Below, one piece after another: positions 61,032 through 64,000 of a stretch of DNA of 64,000 bases. Every line of letters begins with the position of its first letter. Within the stretch, counting starts at the first letter, position 1. Both the position numbers and the translations under genes were made by a program. This DNA comes from Bacillus sp. MUM 116 (GTDB lineage: Bacteria > Bacillota > Bacilli > Bacillales > Cytobacillaceae), in assembly GCF_001866655.1 (NCBI RefSeq), contig NZ_MLYR01000086.1, forward strand, positions 1 to 64,000, written 5' to 3'. The notes below the pieces were generated by a model. The model saw only the letters and a program-made list of their open reading frames with translations. It was not told the origin of the DNA and made no database searches.

Positions 61032-61793
61032 ATGAGCAATGCAGCGATTTCTGTAAAAGGGTTAAAAAAATCCTTTAAAGACAAGGAAGTCTTAAAGGGA
61101 GTGGATTTTGAGGTCCGGCGTGGCGAAATTTTCGCACTGCTGGGCTCAAATGGAGCGGGCAAGACGACGACGGTCAACATCCTCTCGACGCTGATGAAGC
61201 CCGATGGCGGCGAAGTAGGTATTTGCGGCTATGACGTCCAGCGTCAACCGGATCATGTTCGCCAGAGCATCAGCCTGACAGGGCAGTTCGCAGCTTTAGA
61301 CGGCATGCACACAGGAAGGGAAAACTTGATGATGATCGCCAAGTTGCGGGGAGTTTCCAATCCCGCTCAAGTCGCCGACAATCTGCTTGCAAGATTCAGC
61401 CTGACTGATGCAGCCAACCGCCGGGCGGACCAATATTCCGGCGGGATGAAGCGCCGGCTTGACCTCGCCATGAGCCTGATCGGGACGCCAGCAGTCATTT
61501 TTCTCGACGAACCGACGACAGGGCTTGACCCTGAAGCGCGGATAGAAGTCTGGGATACCGTCAAGGAGCTTGCTGGCGGCGGCACGACCATCTTGCTGAC
61601 GACCCAGTACCTGGAGGAAGCCGAACAACTGGCGGACCGTATCGCCATCCTGCATGGTGGAAAAATCATCACCACCGGTACCCTTACCGAACTCAAAGAG
61701 ATGTTCCCTCCAGCGAAAGTGGAGTACATTGAGAAGCAGCCGACATTGGAGGAAATTTTCCTCGCGATCATCGGCAAAAAGGAGGAAATGTAA
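61032..61793 (+). CDS. ABC transporter ATPase, DrrA-like drug efflux
   Basis: 253 residues. Walker A GSNGAGKTT, signature YSGGMKRRLDLAMS, Walker B VIFLDEPTTGLDPE. Daunorubicin-resistance type. A short C-terminal part (LKEMFPPAKVEYIEKQPTLEEIFL) is typical. Overlaps none; the permease starts at the next base after its stop. GC-richer than the window average. Confidence 0.92.
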   Translation: MSNAAISVKGLKKSFKDKEVLKGVDFEVRRGEIFALLGSNGAGKTTTVNILSTLMKPDGGEVGICGYDVQRQPDHVRQSISLTGQFAALDGMHTGRENLMMIAKLRGVSNPAQVADNLLARFSLTDAANRRADQYSGGMKRRLDLAMSLIGTPAVIFLDEPTTGLDPEARIEVWDTVKELAGGGTTILLTTQYLEEAEQLADRIAILHGGKIITTGTLTELKEMFPPAKVEYIEKQPTLEEIFLAIIGKKEEM

Positions 61794-62543
61794 ATGAAAA
61801 GCAAAACAGGGGTATTACTTGGTCGTTTAATGCGCAACATCTTGCGCAGCCCGGATACGATTATCACGGTGGCGATTACGCCGATTATGATGATGCTGCT
61901 GTTTGTCTACGTATTTGGTGGCGCCATAAAGACAGGCACGGACAACTACGTCAATTATTTATTGCCGGGAATTTTGCTGATGGCTATCGCATCCGGCGTC
62001 GCTTACACTTCACTAAGGCTGTTTACGGATGGAAAGAGCGGGCTGATGGCACGTTTCATTACTATGCCCATCAAACGCTCGTCGGTATTGTGGGCTCACG
62101 TGTTGACCTCACTTGTTTCCAATGCGCTTACTGTCGTGGTGGTTATCCTCGTCGCGCTCTTAATGGGCTTCCGTTCCAACGCTGATATCCTGGATTGGCT
62201 CGCGGTAGCTGGGATACTCGGGCTGTTTACGCTGGCGCTGACATGGCTGGCGGTCATTCCCGGATTGACAGCGAAGTCTATGGAAGGGGCGACAGCCTAC
62301 TCGTACCCGTTGATTTTCCTGCCGTTTATCAGTTCGGCTTTTGTCCCCACGGAAACTATGCCTAAAATTGTCCGTGCGTTCGCTGAGAACCAGCCCGTGA
62401 CTTCAATCGTGAATGCGATTCGTGCCCTCTTGTACGAAGGGTCTGTTGGCAACAGTATCTGGATCGCGCTTGCCTGGTGCGTCGGCATCATGGTCATCGC
62501 TTACTTCTTCGCCAGTAAACAATTTAAACGCCAGTTAGGGTAA
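61794..62543 (+). CDS. ABC transporter permease, DrrB-like drug efflux
   Basis: 249 residues, ABC-2 type with six membrane segments (VYVFGGAIKTGTDNYVNYLLPG after the first; PLIFLPFISSAFVPTETMP near the end). Its ATG is directly behind the ATPase stop, GGAGG upstream. Forms the membrane part of the putative drug exporter. Confidence 0.92.
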   Translation: MKSKTGVLLGRLMRNILRSPDTIITVAITPIMMMLLFVYVFGGAIKTGTDNYVNYLLPGILLMAIASGVAYTSLRLFTDGKSGLMARFITMPIKRSSVLWAHVLTSLVSNALTVVVVILVALLMGFRSNADILDWLAVAGILGLFTLALTWLAVIPGLTAKSMEGATAYSYPLIFLPFISSAFVPTETMPKIVRAFAENQPVTSIVNAIRALLYEGSVGNSIWIALAWCVGIMVIAYFFASKQFKRQLG

Positions 62544-62877
62544 GTACACCAGTATGGGATTTAATATAATTGACAGTAAAAGTCTAGATTCCGAAGCAAA
62601 ACTGCTTTGGTAATCAATGTCATTAACTTAAGGAACTATGGATTACATTTCAGTTGGAATGTGATTCATAGTTTTTTTTCGATTGAAGGAAAAAATTCTT
62701 ACCAAACGGACTGACAACGTATTGCCGGATTGGAAAAAATCATATAATTCCTTGTTGGTCTTCTTGTAATAGTTCATTCGTTGAATATTGCAGGTCTGAT
62801 TTAATGGACATAAAATCTTTATCACTGAGGCATATTATATTTATCAAAGATATTTTAATGAATTGAGGTTTTTGAAA
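62544..62877. other. Intergenic region with terminator
   Basis: No gene seen. A terminator is at 62632-62679; the rest is AT-rich. Confidence 0.5.
62632..62679 (+). terminator. Terminator of the ABC efflux operon
   Basis: Stem AACTATG..T.ACATT with AATGT..CATAGTT, followed by T8. Confidence 0.85.
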
Positions 62878-63015
62878 ATGGATGAAATGCGAACTACCAA
62901 TCAAGTAGAAGAAGTAAATAAACACCTTAAAGAAATTCCTAAGGAAGTTGAAGAAAGAAGAATTGAAAATCAGCCTCAAACTGGAAAAAACGAGAAAGCC
63001 ATCGAGCCGTTTTAA
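62878..63015 (+). CDS. Small charged protein of unknown function (45 aa)
   Basis: 45 residues, very Glu/Lys-rich, no hydrophobic segment (TNQVEEVNKHLKEIPKEVEE). GAGG upstream of the ATG at weak spacing. A terminator follows shortly. Might be a small acid-type or stress peptide; no family recognised. Confidence 0.5.
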   Translation: MDEMRTTNQVEEVNKHLKEIPKEVEERRIENQPQTGKNEKAIEPF

Positions 63016-63063
63016 TCCGAAACGGCAAACCAAAGAATCTTGCTGACCACAAATTTCATAAAC

Positions 63064-63103
63064 CAAAAAACAGGGCATGGAAATTTCCTATGCCCTGTTT
63101 TTA
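63064..63103 (+). terminator. Hairpin terminator after the 45-aa gene
   Basis: Stem AAAACAGGGCAT/ATGCCCTGTTTT, with T run. Confidence 0.85.
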
Positions 63104-63266
63104 TTTATTGGATCTGTTAAAGAATATTGTTGTTTTCTTCTTCATATGCCTTTAGATACCTTTCAAAGGGACGGGGCTGACCCATAAATCTAGAAAATTA
63201 TTTTTCAATACCATGTCCTTTTCCCTCCATTTTTCTTTATATAGAAGGTGTAAGGAGGTGATACAC

Positions 63267-63485
63267 ATGGCACAAGCGCGACTAGCAACCACCAAGCTTC
63301 GCATCGTATTCGAAACGGGCATGGACGAGCAAGGGAAACCGATTTTAAAAGCTAAGACCTTCAACAATGTTAAAAAAACAGCTACGGCGGACCAACTCTA
63401 TCAAGCAGCACAAGCAATCTTTGTATTGTGTAATGACACGCTTAACCGGGTTGAGAAAACAGACAGTTCTGATTTACTAGCCTAA
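63267..63485 (+). CDS. DUF1659 family protein
   Basis: 72 residues, match to DUF1659 (ATTKLRIVFETGMDEQGKPI; LKAKTFNNVKKTATADQLY). ATG with AAGGAGGTGATACAC before it. First of three small genes always seen together in Bacillus (DUF1659, DUF2922, YvrJ). Function unknown. Confidence 0.88.
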   Translation: MAQARLATTKLRIVFETGMDEQGKPILKAKTFNNVKKTATADQLYQAAQAIFVLCNDTLNRVEKTDSSDLLA

Positions 63486-63521
63486 TAAAAAGGTGATCAT
63501 AGAGGATTGGAGGTGATTGAA

Positions 63522-63740
63522 TTGGCTAAAACATTGGAATTACAGTTTGTGACCGCGACTGGTAAAATTGCCCGCATTACGGTTGATAATCCGAAAGAAC
63601 CGATTGATGAAGCGGTTGTGAAGCGATCAATAGATCAAATCGTAAGCTCAGGTGCTTTCTATACCGGAAGCGGCGACCTTGTCTCTGCAAAGGGTGCAAG
63701 AGTCGTAGAACGCAATGTGACAGATTATGAGCTTGTTTAA
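63522..63740 (+). CDS. DUF2922 family protein
   Basis: 72 residues from a TTG start with GGAGGTG. Match to DUF2922 (LELQFVTATGKIARITVDNP; ASGAFYTG-like SSGAFYTGSGDLVSAKGARV). 36 bases after the DUF1659 gene. Function unknown. Confidence 0.88.
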   Translation: MAKTLELQFVTATGKIARITVDNPKEPIDEAVVKRSIDQIVSSGAFYTGSGDLVSAKGARVVERNVTDYELV

Positions 63741-63745
63741 GAATG

Positions 63746-63783
63746 AGAGAAAGGCCGGATTCTTCGAGAAGCCGGTCTCTTTT
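63746..63783 (+). terminator. Hairpin between the DUF2922 and YvrJ genes
   Basis: GGCCGG...CCGGTC inside GAGA/TCTC, followed by TTTT; an attenuating terminator before YvrJ. Confidence 0.6.
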
Positions 63784-63808
63784 ACTATAATGGAAGGAGG
63801 TAGTCAAA

Positions 63809-63955
63809 ATGGAACAGATCATTCCAATCATTAGTGAAGTGGGTTTTCCGATCGCGGTGACACTCTACTTACTTTATCGGATTGAATCAAAGCTTGATAT
63901 GGTAGTCCAATCCATTCAAAGCCTGCCGGACCGGATGAGGGAACAAATGAAATAA
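63809..63955 (+). CDS. YvrJ family small membrane protein
   Basis: 48 residues: an N-terminal membrane helix (IISEVGFPIAVTLYLLYRIE) and an amphipathic end. GGAGG upstream. Matches the YvrJ family, third member of the trio. Function unknown. Confidence 0.85.
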   Translation: MEQIIPIISEVGFPIAVTLYLLYRIESKLDMVVQSIQSLPDRMREQMK

Positions 63956-64000
63956 GTAGGGGGCTGACCCTAATATTTAATTTACCTTCTAAAACGGAAT

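Overview
The window looks like a chromosomal segment of a spore-forming Bacillaceae bacterium (Bacillus/Neobacillus/Mesobacillus-like). It is AT-rich and has strong AGGAGG-type ribosome binding sites with frequent TTG/GTG starts. It carries several dispersed repeat families that I recognise from Bacillus intergenic DNA, and many proteins typical of Bacillus (DUF1659/DUF2922/YvrJ trio, DUF2653, DUF1048, YheO). No rRNA, tRNA, CRISPR array or complete insertion sequence was seen.

Layout. 0-1.2 kb: the start of a RidA gene diverging from a YheO/DauR-like regulator. 1.3-9.3 kb: a sulfur amino-acid island with a cystine-type ABC transporter, a sigma-54 activator, D-cysteine desulfhydrase, an aminotransferase and methionine gamma-lyase; two good -24/-12 promoters sit in front of the transporter and the lyase operon. 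9.6-17 kb: patatin, small membrane and lipoproteins, an SDR, a MaoC protein, two decayed genes and many dispersed repeats.

17.1-49 kb is the metabolic core. Genes at 28.9-36.5 kb and 44.8-49.0 kb together encode every step of an anthranilate route: FADH2-dependent hydroxylation to 3-hydroxyanthranilate (HpaB-like oxygenase, flavin reductase, stand-alone FMN adenylyltransferase), then 3-hydroxyanthranilate dioxygenase, ACMS decarboxylase, aminomuconate semialdehyde dehydrogenase, aminomuconate deaminase, 4-oxalocrotonate tautomerase and decarboxylase, oxopentenoate hydratase, hydroxyoxovalerate aldolase and acylating acetaldehyde dehydrogenase. The products would be pyruvate and acetyl-CoA. 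A comparable pathway is known from Geobacillus thermodenitrificans. Next to it, at 17-28.5 kb, lie an isatin-hydrolase-like cyclase and a thiamine-diphosphate decarboxylase in one operon. Divergent from these are a luciferase-like monooxygenase, a phytoene-desaturase-like oxidoreductase and a second flavin reductase, followed by an aldehyde dehydrogenase and an NCS1 permease. I infer a peripheral branch that turns an indolic compound, via isatin and isatinate, into anthranilate. Two Crp/Fnr-type regulators and repeated TGTTAA-N4-TTAACA palindromes appear to control this branch. Two paralogous IclR regulators and a shared TTTCAT-type motif appear to control the lower pathway. A symporter, a class-I amidotransferase, a two-component system and a polar amino-acid ABC transporter lie between the two halves.

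49-64 kb is accessory: DMT and MFS transporters, a second SDR, a decayed arsenic operon (arsR, broken arsI, aquaporin, arsC), three cysteine-rich or beta-propeller proteins that share an unusual N-terminal peptide and promoter block, a secreted Ser-rich protein with DUF2653, a GC-richer PadR/DUF1048/ABC efflux module with a duplicated operator-like element, and the DUF1659-DUF2922-YvrJ trio.
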